From assembly GCA_037176905.1 (NCBI GenBank), contig JBBBWG010031419.1, forward strand, positions 17,107 to 81,106: a stretch of 64,000 nucleotides of DNA. The letters are read 5' to 3'. The notes under the pieces are model-generated. The model had not been told where the DNA came from. It saw nothing but the letters and a program-made list of their open reading frames with translations, and searched no databases. Positions 48,680-61,127 of this stretch are shown here, one piece after another; position 1 is the first letter of the stretch; each line of letters begins with the position of its first letter. A program made the translations under genes and the position numbers. The DNA is from Azolla pinnata (Eukaryota > Streptophyta > Polypodiopsida > Salviniales > Salviniaceae).

Positions 48680-51502
48680 TCAGCTATCACGCAGTTGTAT
48701 TGCTCGATCAAAAGTTGACCTCCACATTTCTGAACAGCCCCATTTGCTGCAAGCATACAATAACGCGAGCCGAATCACGGGGTAGTCTGAGCATGGCATC
48801 ATCTTTACGATCGACGTTGCCTTATCAAAGAGGCCAGCCTTTCCACAAGCTAGCACCATGGAAGCGTAGTGGTTTACATCCGGCAAAATGCCATATTTTC
48901 CGATCAATCTCTCAAAGAGCCTTTCGGCCTCACCCAACAGCCCCAAACGACTGAACGCGTTCAAAACGCATGCAAACGTGACCTTATTCGGCACGATGCC
49001 ATCTATCTGCATACATTCGATATTGCCAAGCATATCATCGATACCTGGTTGCTCTTGAAGGACATACCCTGAAATCAATGCATTCCAAGTGGCCACATTT
49101 CGGAGTGGCAGCCCTTCGAGAACTCGTTGCGCTTTTACGAGACATCCGCATTTCACATACATGTCGACCAAAGCCGTTCCAAGCATGATGTCCTTCTCTA
49201 CGAATCCCTTGCTCGAGATATCGTGATGGATTTGCTTGCCCTTGTCCACAGCCCCTATACTCCCACATGCCTTCAAGGTGCATAGATAAGTAACCACGTC
49301 CGGAGGAATGCCCATGCTTTGCATTTGCTCAAATGAATCGAGCGCTTCATTCCCCTGCCCATGCTGGACAGATGTTGTGATGAATGCATTCCAAGCTACC
49401 ACATCTTGAAAAGCAAGCCTCTCCAGCACTTCCTTGGCTCTTCCCAACATACCACATTCGGCGTACATGCCCATCAGGGCATTGGCAAGTGCTACTGTAC
49501 CCTTCTGATCCACAACGATCATATCTTTAATCATGCCATGAATTCCTTCCCCCTTGTTCGTCGCCCCCACAGCCCCGCAAGCCTTCAAGATGTAAAGCAA
49601 GGTGATCGCATCTGGAACGAGGCCCTCACTTTCCATCCTTTTGGAACAATCTAAAACTCGATCGTATTGCCCATACTCGGCATACCCTTCGATGAGTGCG
49701 TTCCAAGTGACAACATCACTAATCGGGCACACTTCCAACAATTGCTCTGCTTGTGCAAACATACCACATTTAGCGTACATATCGACCAAGGCATTACAGA
49801 GCATCACATCATTCTCTAGAAATCCCCTACTTACAATCTTACAGTGAATGTGCTTGCCCTTGTCTAGAGCTCCCAGCCAACCACATGCCTTCGTAATAGG
49901 AAGAAATGTGACCGCATCCGGACAGAGTCCTTCGCTTTGCATTTTCTCAAAGGAATCCAGTGCTTCATGCCCATGTCCATGCTTAGCATACCCTGTGATT
50001 AAAGCATTCCAACAGATTACGTTCCGAATAGGGAGCCCTTGTAGCACCAATCTTGCATTTGAAAGCATGCCACATTTAGCATACATATTGACGAGTGCAG
50101 TGCCAAGCACAATATCCTTCTCTAATAAACCCTGCCTTTTAGATACAATCTCACGGTGGATCTCCATGCCCTCATCGATAGCCCTAGTGTTGCCACATGC
50201 TTTCAGGATGGAAATGTATGTTATCGTATTCGGCGAAATCCCCTCGGCTTCCATCTGTTTTAAACAACTCAGTGCTTCATGATCTCTCCCATGTTGTGCA
50301 TACCCTTCGATCAATGCAGACCATGAGACTTCATTTCGTACAGGGAGCGCCTCAAGAACATATTGTGCTTCGGTAAAGAGGCCACATTTAGCATACATAT
50401 CCACGAATGCTGTGCCAAGAACTATACTCTTCTCCAACAAACCTCTGCTCACAGCCTCACTGTGGATCCCTTTGCCCTCATCCATGGTGCGTACTGTACC
50501 ACAAGCTTTCACGACGCAAATGAAGATGATCGTATCGACAAAACAGCCCTCATATTTCATCATTTGAAAGCATTTCAATGCTTCACTGCCTCGGTTCTGA
50601 TTGGCATACCCTGCAATTAGCAAGGACCAAGAGACTTCGTTCCGGATCGGAAGATCGTCGAGCACTTGTTGTGATTTTACAAGCATGCCACATTTGGCAT
50701 ACATACCAATCAAGGCCGATCCAAGCCGGGCATCTTCCAGGAGCAAGCCCTTGTCAACGATCTCATCATGGATTTGTATACCTTTCTCTATATCACCTAG
50801 GCTACCACATGCCTTCAATACAAAAATGTAAGTGACCATGTCAGGAACCATCCTTTCATCTTCCCATTGCATTCGCTCAAAACATGTCAATGCTTTATGA
50901 TCTTGTCCTTGTCGGGCATACTCTGAAATCAGTGCATTCCACGATGCTAAGGTTCGGGCCGGAAGCTCTTGCAAAACACTTTCTGCCTTCTTCAGCACAC
51001 CACATTTTACATACATATTGACCAACGAACTCCCAAGAATCACCATACCATCTTTCTCCAACAACCCGAGTCTAGCGATTTCGTTGTGTAGATATCCACC
51101 TTCGATTATAGCCCCGAGATTTCCACACGCCTTCAAAACGCTTGCAAAAGCTACCGAATTCGGAACGATGCCCTCGATCAGCATACATTCGAAACAATCC
51201 AGTGCTTCGCGGCTTCTTTGCCCTGCTTGAGCATAGCCTGAAATCAGTGCGTTCCAAGTTACTACATTCCGGATCGGCAGGCCTTCGAGCACTTCTAGAG
51301 CTTTTTCAAGGAGCTCACATTTGGCATACATGTTGATCATACTGCTGGATACACGAAGGCTTTTGTGGAGTAGCCCTCTTTGGACAAGCTCATCATGTAT
51401 TTCAATGCCTTTGCAAGCATCTTTCTTCATGGCACAAGCTTTGAGCAAAGCCACGAACCCTAAATCTTCACGACTCACCTCCTTCATCATGACCCAATTC
51501 AT
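48680..51502 (-). CDS. PLS-class pentatricopeptide repeat protein, no DYW domain, intronless
   Basis: RNA-binding protein of the organelle RNA-processing family, 940 residues in one exon. Eight P-L-S-like cycles of about 100 residues are visible. Each contains MYAKCG (variants MYVKCG, MYAECG), then a LPIRN.VTWNALI block, a GYA.HGQ block and a P.TYI.ILKACG block, then KGKQIH.EIV.KG. That makes about 25 PPR motifs. The C-terminal end has DVNHYASMVLACGKAGLFDKA and an IRLALLYACSKWG block, like the start of an E domain, then stops after RDS with no E2 or DYW deaminase. The first ATG gives an N-terminus with no obvious transit peptide, so either targeting is cryptic or an upstream exon carries it. 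Such PPR genes are usually intronless in vascular plants. It may act in RNA stability or splicing, or in editing with a partner deaminase; the target is unknown. Confidence 0.93.
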   Translation of the reverse strand: MNWVMMKEVSREDLGFVALLKACAMKKDACKGIEIHDELVQRGLLHKSLRVSSSMINMYAKCELLEKALEVLEGLPIRNVVTWNALISGYAQAGQRSREALDCFECMLIEGIVPNSVAFASVLKACGNLGAIIEGGYLHNEIARLGLLEKDGMVILGSSLVNMYVKCGVLKKAESVLQELPARTLASWNALISEYARQGQDHKALTCFERMQWEDERMVPDMVTYIFVLKACGSLGDIEKGIQIHDEIVDKGLLLEDARLGSALIGMYAKCGMLVKSQQVLDDLPIRNEVSWSLLIAGYANQNRGSEALKCFQMMKYEGCFVDTIIFICVVKACGTVRTMDEGKGIHSEAVSRGLLEKSIVLGTAFVDMYAKCGLFTEAQYVLEALPVRNEVSWSALIEGYAQHGRDHEALSCLKQMEAEGISPNTITYISILKACGNTRAIDEGMEIHREIVSKRQGLLEKDIVLGTALVNMYAKCGMLSNARLVLQGLPIRNVICWNALITGYAKHGHGHEALDSFEKMQSEGLCPDAVTFLPITKACGWLGALDKGKHIHCKIVSRGFLENDVMLCNALVDMYAKCGMFAQAEQLLEVCPISDVVTWNALIEGYAEYGQYDRVLDCSKRMESEGLVPDAITLLYILKACGAVGATNKGEGIHGMIKDMIVVDQKGTVALANALMGMYAECGMLGRAKEVLERLAFQDVVAWNAFITTSVQHGQGNEALDSFEQMQSMGIPPDVVTYLCTLKACGSIGAVDKGKQIHHDISSKGFVEKDIMLGTALVDMYVKCGCLVKAQRVLEGLPLRNVATWNALISGYVLQEQPGIDDMLGNIECMQIDGIVPNKVTFACVLNAFSRLGLLGEAERLFERLIGKYGILPDVNHYASMVLACGKAGLFDKATSIVKMMPCSDYPVIRLALLYACSKWGCSEMWRSTFDRAIQLRDS

Positions 51503-53790
51503 GCCACTGCCATTGCCCTTGCTATCAGCAGGGTTACTCGTAAAATTTCATCATGTGGAAAACATACCATGGATTTCAAACATACCATGATCTGACATCT
51601 CACATGCTCTTGCCGTAGCAGGATGCGCCCCTTGCTTGTGCTCAGGATCAGATTCTTTCAAAGAAACCTGATGAGAACAACACAAATTTGTTGCCGTGTG
51701 CCGAGGAACCTTGAGAATCTCTGAACAAGACTACTACCCAAGAATCATTTCATTGGGGAGATGGTTATATTGGAGATTTCTTGTGAATGAATAGTCATTG
51801 TACCGCCCAAGAAACCTGGCATATAGGAAAAGCAAGAATCCAAGGGGACAAGGATCTGCATTGCACCAGGTCAAGGAGGTTGTCGGGGATCCACGAGCCC
51901 ATCAAGTTCGATACGATCGAAGCAACATATCGATGCCATCCTGAGGGGACGATGCCAATCTTTTCGCTAGATGGAGCTAGCGATCGATCGGAAGCTGGAT
52001 CGAAACGTTCCCGATCCTGAATCTGGAGCAGGGTTTCGAGCCACGAATCGAGTCACGAGGCTGGCCTCGTCGATTCCCAACGGGTGCGAGAAACACCTGC
52101 ATTCCGGCCCCAGATTGTTCCCTTTCATGGTCGATCGATTGCTCGTTGAATACGTTTGCCATCCGATGTCCATGTCTCTCACCCTCGATTCTGAGCTTCG
52201 ACCAACGTTTGTCATCGGCCATTTTTCGAGCTTCAACGTGAAGGTTAGTTATTCGTCGCGTGCAGATTCCAGATCGAAGGTGTCGATGGGTGAGGTAGTT
52301 GGGCTGACCTCCTTCCAATCGACCTTCAGGTTGGGGAAGCCCAATCTACCTCCTTTTCTGTTCATAAGTATTTCGTATCTCGATCACTTTCTCGCATTGG
52401 TCGTGCATGTTAAGGTTGTCGACTCGTCAGGCCTGATGGGCTGCCCCCGAATACTGAAAAAAACGGAGCTTTTATCTGTTGCCTTTTTGAACTGTCCATG
52501 GGGCCACAGTTCTTCTCGGTCGTCCGAATGCCTCCCCGATTCTCGTTCGTATATGTGTTCCTGGAAAAGCCAGAGCTCGCAGTAGTGCGATTAAAGTATA
52601 GCGGAGGTTCCGTCGCAGAACCTTTGCTTCGCCCACTTTAGCACAAGCCTGATCCTAAACATCGTCATGGTTGTTGCGTTTCGCTTATTTTTCGTATAAA
52701 AAGATCCATACTAGCGTCAATGGGGTGCACTGTACAAATTGAACCAGCCTCAGCAGCTACACATTGTTCTCTGCCGATTTAAGTTTCATACGGATTTGGA
52801 TCTTTGCCTTAACCCAGATACGGGAAGAGCATATTGTAATAATAGCTAATGTGAAGCTACCTTCGTAGCTGCCGATATCGAGGCTTCTCTTAGCGTCTCT
52901 CCCTCCCTTGATAGCACTCCAAACCCTGAAACTCAAGGCCCCGTTGAACCTCTTCCAGCTAGCTAGCTGGCAATAGCTGTGCGAAGCCAACAATTGTGGT
53001 CAAGAAAGCGGCTTGTCTAGTCACAGCTTATCTCGTTGGGAGGAAGGGAAGGGAAGCGAAGCGCAGAAAGGCAGAGCCTGTGGGGCACCGCCAACCGGGA
53101 AAGATCTCCAGACCAGATGATGACGTAGATTGACGGTGGGATGCCACCGAAAATACCCCCACGTGTTGCCCAGATTTGATCGGAATTTGTTTCGAATCCC
53201 TCTCTGCATCTGTATTGAGCACCATCTCCAGAGCTGGGCTCTGTCTTCTTCTGTAAAGGGCATCGAAGTCTCATGAGTTTTTGTCACCAGAATGAGACGA
53301 TCTGGTGGGGGGGGTGGGGGAAGGGGCCAACACGAGACGGCCACCAACCAACGCCAATCGCCTTTAGAAATGAAATCCGGTTCACAGCGGAATATCTGCG
53401 TTGTCGTGTGCCCTTTCCTAACAGGCGGTTTTCCTGTCAGCGAGCTCCCTGTTTCTCTGACCTTTAAAAATGAGTTCATCGTGGCTCTCGAACTCACCGT
53501 CGATCCGCTGCTCGATCCCTCTGCTCGATCCCTCTGCTGAGAAGTTTTTGCGGATCGAGCTCGCAGCTCGACTCGCTGATTCCTCCCAGATCGGGCATCG
53601 ACGAAACGTACCGATCCGCTTGCAAAATCGAACCCGACCCCGGATCTCCGGCCTTTTGTCACTTTGGGAACAGAGGCGCAAGTTTAAAGTTTAAGCCTAA
53701 TCACAGACGGTGATTAAGTTTAACCTCAAACTTTTCTGCTGGATGCTGGAAATGTCGACTGACAGTGCGAGTCTCCCGAGATCACACGCT
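51503..53790. other. Intergenic region, no gene recognised
   Basis: Two longer frames, plus 51971-52585 (204 codons) and minus 53021-53662 (213 codons), have no known domain, and both have competing frames on the other strand. Their Arg/Ser/Pro-rich, unstructured content suggests chance. I do not call them genes. The first part holds the PPR 5' leader. Confidence 0.5.
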
Positions 53791-53824
53791 TCCTAACCAG
53801 CTCGAGGAATTGGAGATATGAACC

Positions 53825-54625
53825 TAAGTACGTACGTCCGTACGTCCGTACATACGTACATGTGTACTTTACATCTCTGTCTATGTATATATCCATTTTG
53901 TAGAGGCGAGAACACATACATACGCATCGGCGTCATACATACGCACATGCATACATCCATTAATCCATACACATCCATACATATGTACGCACACACACGC
54001 ACACATACATCGATCCACACATACATACATACATACACACACATACATGGACGCATGCATACATACATCGATGCATGCATACATGCACGGAAATACGCAC
54101 ACATACATACACTGAGACTCACACGCACGCATGCATGCATACGTACATACATACATACATACATACATATATACACATACACACATCGAGATGCGCAAGC
54201 ACAGCATACACAGACACATGCATGCATGCATACATGCATAAATACATACGCACACATGCGCACACATACATACGCACACATGCATGCATGCATGCATACA
54301 GACACACATGCACACACACATACACCGGGATGCACACAAGCACACACGCATGCATGCATACATACATACATACATACATACTTACATACATACACATACA
54401 CACCGAGATGCACACACACATGCATGCATGCATACACACATACGCACACATGCATGCATGCATACATACATACACACGTACACACACGCACGCACATGCA
54501 TGCATGCATACACACACGTGCAGTCCCCATGGTCCGCATGCATGGGCAAGATGCACGCGCATGCGGTGCAAATCCATCCCCAGCGCATGCATGCATGCAT
54601 GCATGCATGCATGCGGCGCATGGAT
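53825..54625. repeat. Large ACAT/GCAT compound microsatellite
   Basis: About 800 bp of tetranucleotide words (ACATACAT, GCATGCAT, ACACACGC) with little interruption. It keeps several frames open on both strands at once (up to 334 codons of His/Thr/Ile or Cys/Met/Val), none of which is a gene. A short (GAC)n run lies at about 54706-54737. Confidence 0.95.
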
Positions 54626-54703
54626 CGTACGTAGAGGGAGGCGTACGCCGTATATTTAACCGTATGCGCGCGTACTATACGCACGTGTGCCGGTCTACGA
54701 TTC

Positions 54704-54737
<34 letters not shown>

Positions 54738-54978
54738 GACTGACTGTGTCTTGTCTGTGTTTCTTCTGCTCCGCCTCCGAGCAGGTCTTGCAGCGATGGA
54801 GGAAATCTACAGGAAACCCTAGCGAGGAAGCTCCAATCCTTCGCCATCGCCGCATTCCGATCCCCATCTCCGCCTGTCCGTCTCTGTCTCTGTCTCTCTG
54901 TGCCATTTCCTGCATCTTCTTTCCCCTCTCCCTCTTGCCCTCCTGACACCTCGGATTCCCGCCCCCCCGCCCCGCAAT

Positions 54979-55014
54979 CCTAACCCTAACCCTAACCCTA
55001 ACCCTAACCCTAAT
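54979..55014 (-). repeat. Six-base telomere-like tract (TTAGGG)6
   Basis: About six CCCTAA units on the plus strand, upstream of MRS2. Short GGGTTAGGG words at about 55427-55441 and 55482-55500 point the other way. Like the tract in the MYB intron, this is the 6-mer form. Confidence 0.92.
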
Positions 55015-55557
55015 TCCCTGTGGTTTTGGCCCGGAAACGCCTGACGAAGCAAGCTGGATCTCCCTTCGCCCCCCGTCTCTGGGCTTCCCTTCGTGACGAT
55101 CCGCCAAACAAACACACGCACACGCGCACACGCACCAAGGGAAGCATTTCTTGCCGTCTCTGTCTTTCTGCGCGTTCCTGCCTGCCTGTGTTGGGAAGGC
55201 AACGCGAGAGGAAGAGAAAGATATTCGAGAGATAGCAATCTACACAAAACGCGCGCGGGGGGAGGGGGTCTCTTTCTTTCTTGCTTGCGTGCTTTCTTTC
55301 TTTTTCATTGATCGCGCCTCTTCTTCGTCAGTACCATCCATCTCTGTCACGCCGAAGCTTGGAATGATTCTCGTCGACTGCATTCGCGAGGAAAGGTAAT
55401 CACTGCGTCTAGTCGATCGCAGATCAGGATTAGGGTTAGGGTCCGCCTCATATTTTCTTTCCCCTTCTATATGAGAAGACCATGGCTAGGGTTAGGGTTT
55501 TGCTTCCACCTCTATGTAACCTTTTCTGCCGAACCTCACCATTCTCTCTGTTCCGCA

Positions 55558-55633
55558 GAGCACTGTGATCAGGGTGCAAGAATCAGCGCTATTTGAAACA
55601 GTGCCTACCATATATCAAAGGGGGCCATCAAAG
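55558..55633 (+). other. Probable 5' UTR exon of MRS2
   Basis: A CAG acceptor precedes 55558 and a GTAAG donor follows 55633. The next acceptor (TTGTAG) sits two bases before the MRS2 ATG at 56306. Reading back in the MRS2 frame across this exon meets a stop (TGA) and no ATG, so it is non-coding leader. An earlier leader exon may end with GTAATC at about 55396. Confidence 0.5.
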
Positions 55634-56303
55634 GTAAGAAGTTCCGTTGTTGTTCCTTCTTCTCCCTTAAAGCAGAAACTCCTTGCTTTCACTTTCTTTC
55701 TCTTACCGTTTGTACTTCGATTGTCCCAGGAAAAATCAGGTTGTGCTCCCCTGCCTTCTTTCTTTTCATCAGATTAACCTAATTATGTTTGATGACTCTA
55801 GCCTTCATTCCGCAAAATTCAGATGGGTCGAGATTTTCTCTCGGTATGAAGCCTAAGTGAATCAAGCTTTTTGTAAATTCAATCCCAGGCGAGTCAAGTT
55901 TTAACTCTAGATGCGTCAAGTCTTTCTCATGCTAACCCTAATTACTCTAGCTTTCATTCTGCTAAATTTAGATCAGTCATGTTTTCGTAATGTTGGTCTG
56001 AGGTCATATAAATCCTAACCGAATCAACCTTTTCTAGCCCCCCTGGACAAGTCAAGTTGTTATCATGCTAACTGGAGACGGATCAATCTTACCAAATCAT
56101 GCCGATCTTAAGCGAATCATCATGCCCAGTCTAATTATACAAAATGAATCAGATTCTCATTTTTCGTTTCTTCATCTTTTTGGTCTGTTTGTCCATCTGC
56201 TACTCAACAATTTGATGCGAATCATGTGCTTCTTCTTGATGGTTTTGGATGGTTGCAATGTGCCCTTCCACAGATTATGTTTGGGCGTAAACCTCTACTT
56301 GTA
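55634..56303 (+). other. Probable intron in the MRS2 leader
   Basis: AT-rich sequence bounded by GTAAG and TTGTAG. It has no supported coding content. Repeated words such as GAATCAAG/CGAGTCAAG at 55859-55920 are weakly periodic. Confidence 0.45.
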
Positions 56304-56305
56304 GG

Positions 56306-59300
56306 ATGGCCAGGGCAATTGTGCCATCTGAATTGCTGGTTGCTACAAAGAAACCCAAGGCCACTGTATCGAGGCAATGGATGGTATTGAACTCGAGGGG
56401 AGAATCAATGATCTTGGATGTTGATAAGTATGCAATTATGCATCGAGTTGGGATACCAGCAAGAGACCTTCGCATTCTCGATCCCCTTCTTTCATACCCA
56501 TCTACAATTCTTGGTCGTGAGCATGCCATAGTCCTCAATTTGGAGGTGGGTTTCTTTCATCTGTATTCATATGTTTTCTTTTCTACATAATCTTCATTTG
56601 GTTTTTAAACAGAGAAAAGATTGTAACTTGTAATTGGTTATCCTTTTCACTGACATGTTGGTTTTGTCAAGTATAATTATTAGAACAAAGACCTCATAAT
56701 GTCGTGGAGATGATATTTCTTAGGTTTACCAGAAGATTCAAATGTAGTTATGCGATCAACAACATATACCCTTGAGCTCACTGAAATGATGGGCGTATAG
56801 GACTTACTTGCACCAGTGAATAGAAAACAATCGAGTCTTATCAGTTGGATTGGCATCGTCAACCAGTAAATCGTAATAATAATTTATGCAGTTAAACCGA
56901 TTTGAAAACTGGGTGAACTTGGGTTGCTATTGGTTCCTGGAAGCTGTCACTCTGAATACCCCATTCGTCTTTGAGTGTGTTGATGCTCCCAAAACTGACT
57001 TGTGTAGGCCTTAAAAATTTAGGGTTATTCTGGGCTTCATTGCAACTTACATTTTCCATTAACAGTTGAAACAATGGGCTTAACATCCTTTCGAAGAGAA
57101 TTTCTATGAAAGCTACATGCTCTTTTTTACCAGAAGTTTGCAGCTTATGATTTCTTTTCAGGTTTCATTTAAGAAAGAAATTGATCATGAAATTATCTGG
57201 GTACTACTGTAATCTTTCTGAGAAAGATGCTTCCTTATGACATGGGGGGATGAATGCCACCTTATGGCATGGTCAAAAAAATAATTTCTCAAGGAATATT
57301 GAATTCTACAGAGACTCATACTACATTTTTATCACCTTAGAAATCATACTTAGTATACACGAGTTGTTTTCAAGGAGGACCTGTGGGTGCTTTGAGTGTA
57401 AACCAATCTTCTTTCTCTGATCAGTTAAGTCATATTGCTTACCAATGCAACTGATCTTTTGCTTTTGCCTGATGAATGCAGCATATTAAAGCGATAATTA
57501 CTGCTGAAGAGGTAATTACATGTAGTCAACAACTTGAAAGAAATAGTTATCCCATGTAGCTAGAGCTAAGAATTTCTATTTACCAGGTGTTTTTACGAAA
57601 TCCAACTGATGAGAATGTGATACCAATTGTAGAGGAGTTGCGTCGTCGCCTACCGATGAGAAGGGATGTAGGTCCAGTTAATAGTAAAGTTGAAGGTAAC
57701 CCTCCAGAAGCAGCAAAACGAGTGCCTTCTAGATCAAAGTTGCCAGTGATTCAGGACATCGAAGAAGGTGAGTTTTGAGGATACATTCTTTATAATATAT
57801 GTATCTGTATGCTGTGTATTTGTAGGAATATAGAAGATGTTTCCCAATGATTTTGGTTTGCAGAACCTCCCTTTGAATTTCGCGCTTTAGAAGTTGCACT
57901 TGAAGCTATTTGTAGCTACTTGGATGCGCGAACAACGGAGTTGGAGACGGATGCATATCCAGCACTAGATGCACTCACTTCTAAGGTTAGACATCATATT
58001 GGAATGGAAGTTACTTTTTTATTGAACTTCTTCAGAATGCTCAATATGAAGCATATTTGGAAGAGAACTTATATATCTATTTAAACTACATGCTATTTGT
58101 ATTCCTATAGAGACAAGGTTATGTGGGAACTGCTAATTTAACCAAATTGTAATCAGCAGAGAATCTGCATATAATTTTGGAGTGACCAACACGTGGTTTC
58201 ACATCCATAAATGAGTGTGTTCAATGTGCATTAACAAGAAATACACTTTGTTGGGTTGAAACCAAGCATTCCAAGTTTCCGTAAAGAATATTGGTTTCGA
58301 AGATAGAAAATCACTGACAGAACCTGTAGAACTGAGCACTCTAAAATCATACCCCATTAGCTTGAAAAGCTGAGTGATGTATTCTGCATCAAAAAGGGGG
58401 TTATTTTGAATAAGAAAATTTCTGCATGCTTCCACAAGGGGCTTCTCTTGCCCTAACAAAGTTTTATGCGTCATTTATATAGGCCAAACTTAAAGTTAAC
58501 CTTTTAAGACATCATTTTGTGATTGGATCACACTTTACACATGTTAAAAACCAATGGTAACAAATCTTAACACGTGGAAATCCGAGGCCCTGCCATCTTT
58601 GCCGCCTCTGGTCAAGGGACTGTTATTACACTGGTTCTTATCTCTGCAGCCCCGACTCTCCCTGGTATGATTGTAAGAATTCTGGAGTAGCTGATAAAGG
58701 AGGCAAGTTATATTTGAGCAAAACTAGTAGTAATAAGAATAGAGGACCCGGTAAATACTGTCATAAAATAACAACTAAATGTCACGTATGTGATAGATAC
58801 ACATACATGCACACATAAATATACGGATTTATGTATTTGATGATACTGAAGATAACGATACATTGCACAATATTATAAGATTAACTTTTGGTTGTTATAC
58901 TGATGTGTATTGGCAGATAAGCAGCCGTAACTTGGATCTTGTTCGGAAGCTAAAAAGTGGGATGACAAGACTAACTTCTCGTGTGCAAAAGGTGTGTGCG
59001 AATAGACATTGCAGCCAAGCAGTTAATTTGTCTTCAGGCTTCTACTTATTCTTTTATGATCTATAATAAGTTTGGAGCTCTTCTGCGTTGTTTGTTGAAA
59101 TTTGAGTTCAGGTCCGCGATGAATTGGAGCAGCTTCTGGATGATGATGGTGATATGGCTGATCTTTTTCTTAGCCGAAAGATAGCAAGCGCAGCTTCTCC
59201 TCAAGGTGGTTCTTTGCCCCCCAATTGGGTTGTTGCATCTCCTACCATTGGCTCAAGAATTTCTCGAGCTAGCAGAGCCAGTGTGGGAACATATGGTGTC

Positions 59301-61127
59301 GATAATGATGTTGAACAGATTGAAATGCTTTTGGAGGTATGGCTTGTAGAATCTAGACCAGTTGTGACCAGTACATGTAAAATAATTTTTCTTTTTTTTG
59401 AAAATCCATACGCAATGTGCATCTCCTCTGTACACAATTCTGCAGAGATTGAAAGCTCTCAGGTTGTTGAAACGTTTACTTTGATGTTATGTGTTCAAAG
59501 AATGTTTCATAGATGATAGAGTTCCTCGATACTGCTAGGTTGAGATAATAATTTACTCTTAAAGAATAGCTGTTAAAATAAATTTCCAAAAAGCATAGAA
59601 AAATAATAGACTAAATGATATGTTAAGTATGTTATTGCAGCATATGAAATTTAGGAAATGATACACTTTTTCTTGTGCGTACTAAATGGAAATTGTTGAA
59701 ATTCTTAACAACATTAGTACACCATGACATGATGAATATATGATTGCTGCTTATAATTCTGAAAAGTGATACCAATTTTTTCCAGGCATACTTCATGCAA
59801 ATTGATGGAACTCTCAACAAACTCATAACGGTTGGTCTTTGATTCACATGAACCATAAGTAAAACTTTCTTTGTGGTACTTTGTTTGTCACTAATTTCTC
59901 AATCAATGCGGGTGGGCATCTTCTTTTGGTGATGCTTCAGCTTCGGGAGTACATTGATGATACTGAGGATTACATCAACATCCAGGTAGGTCAATGACTC
60001 TGATAGGTGTCATAAGATTTTCCTGCAAGTTTTGAATGCGAAGACCTTCTTTATATGCTTCATGGGAAAGTGTTACCCAAAACATAGGAGGAAGAAAGCT
60101 GACCGATAAGTCTGTTTTTGTCTTACTTTGCCCTGTTGTTTCCCATGAAAGGTTAGTGTATTTGGGAGAAGAGTTGCACACGTAGTTAGTGCTGTGTGTG
60201 CTATGGTTCATGAAGCAAACAAAGAAAGATCAAGGAAAAGTTAGTCGCTCCTACACCACCCTTGCTGTGATACCTATCTAGAAGAATGCTAGGTCCTCTA
60301 ACCAAAATTTGTGCCCAACAATGCGAGTTTTCCATGGAAACAAATTCTTTTCCATCAATTTTAGCATCCTTACTCTGTTTAAAGCTACAATAAACGAAAG
60401 TATACTTTTGAAGTTGTAAGAAGTTTGTTCTCATTCGAAGATCTCGGTTGCCAAACAAACTGTCGTATCAAATATTTTTATTGTCAAGGAAGACCAAAGT
60501 GTTGTTACTGAAAATGACAGTGGATTGGAAGTGCACTTATAATATGCAGCCAGTAGGCTGTTGCATTGATTTTATGTATCAAGGTCAAACACGTCTGTCA
60601 TTGGTTGTGTTATCGTTATAATCATGACACGTTGTGGTTGATTTTGTCCTCTGTTTCATATTTAATATATCTGTATTGGAAATCGCAGCTTGATAATCAC
60701 CGGAATCAACTCATTCAGGTATGTGCTTGCATTACATCATTTCGCCTTTTCTCCTGTGTTTCATACATAATATTGTGTCATTGGACAGATGTTATTCATA
60801 GCATTAAAATGTGTTTTGTGGGTTCCATTCAGTTGGAGCTAGTTCTAAGCGCAGGAACTGTTGTTATGGCTCTTTATGCTGCTGTTGCTGGAATATTTGG
60901 CATGAATATCCCATATACTTGGAATGATGGACACGGTTATGTGTTTAAATGGGTAATGATATTTTATGTCGAATTTTGCTGTCATTTTCCGTTGGATCTC
61001 CATATTCTTCTCGTCTTAACTGAGGAATCTTGACCTGTAGGTGGTGTCTGTCACTGGCATTGTGTGCGCCTGCATATTTTTTGGCGTCATGACCTATGCT
61101 CAATATAGAGGCCTTATTGGGAACTAA
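56306..61127 (+). CDS. MRS2: Magnesium transporter of the MRS2/CorA family
   Basis: Pentameric membrane channel that imports Mg2+ into organelles or across cell membranes. Coding exons 56306-56545, 57482-57511, 57587-57767, 57864-57985, 58917-58991, 59112-59336, 59786-59830, 59941-59985, 60689-60718, 60833-60952, 61041-61127; phases agree and give 399 residues (Arabidopsis MRS2 proteins have about 390-480). Hallmarks are [86 protein letters not shown], and the long helix through [20 protein letters not shown] and [22 protein letters not shown]1 ends with the essential GMN (about residues 354-356), and TM2 lies near the C-terminus, followed by a short basic tail. The ATG is the first after an in-frame stop in the leader. 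The N-terminus has no clear transit peptide, so the membrane it serves is open. Confidence 0.96.

Noticed and set aside
51971-52585. 204-codon plus-strand frame
   Set aside because: No known domain or start context, and a competing minus-strand frame overlaps it. It is too weak to call without transcripts.
53021-53662. 213-codon minus-strand frame
   Set aside because: Low-complexity Arg/Ser/Pro content, a Pro run from a poly-G tract, and open frames on the other strand.
53793-54822. Long frames on both strands (up to 334 codons) across the ACAT/GCAT tract
   Set aside because: They are a by-product of the tetranucleotide microsatellite. Composition is only His/Thr/Ile or Cys/Met/Val, and frames overlap on both strands.
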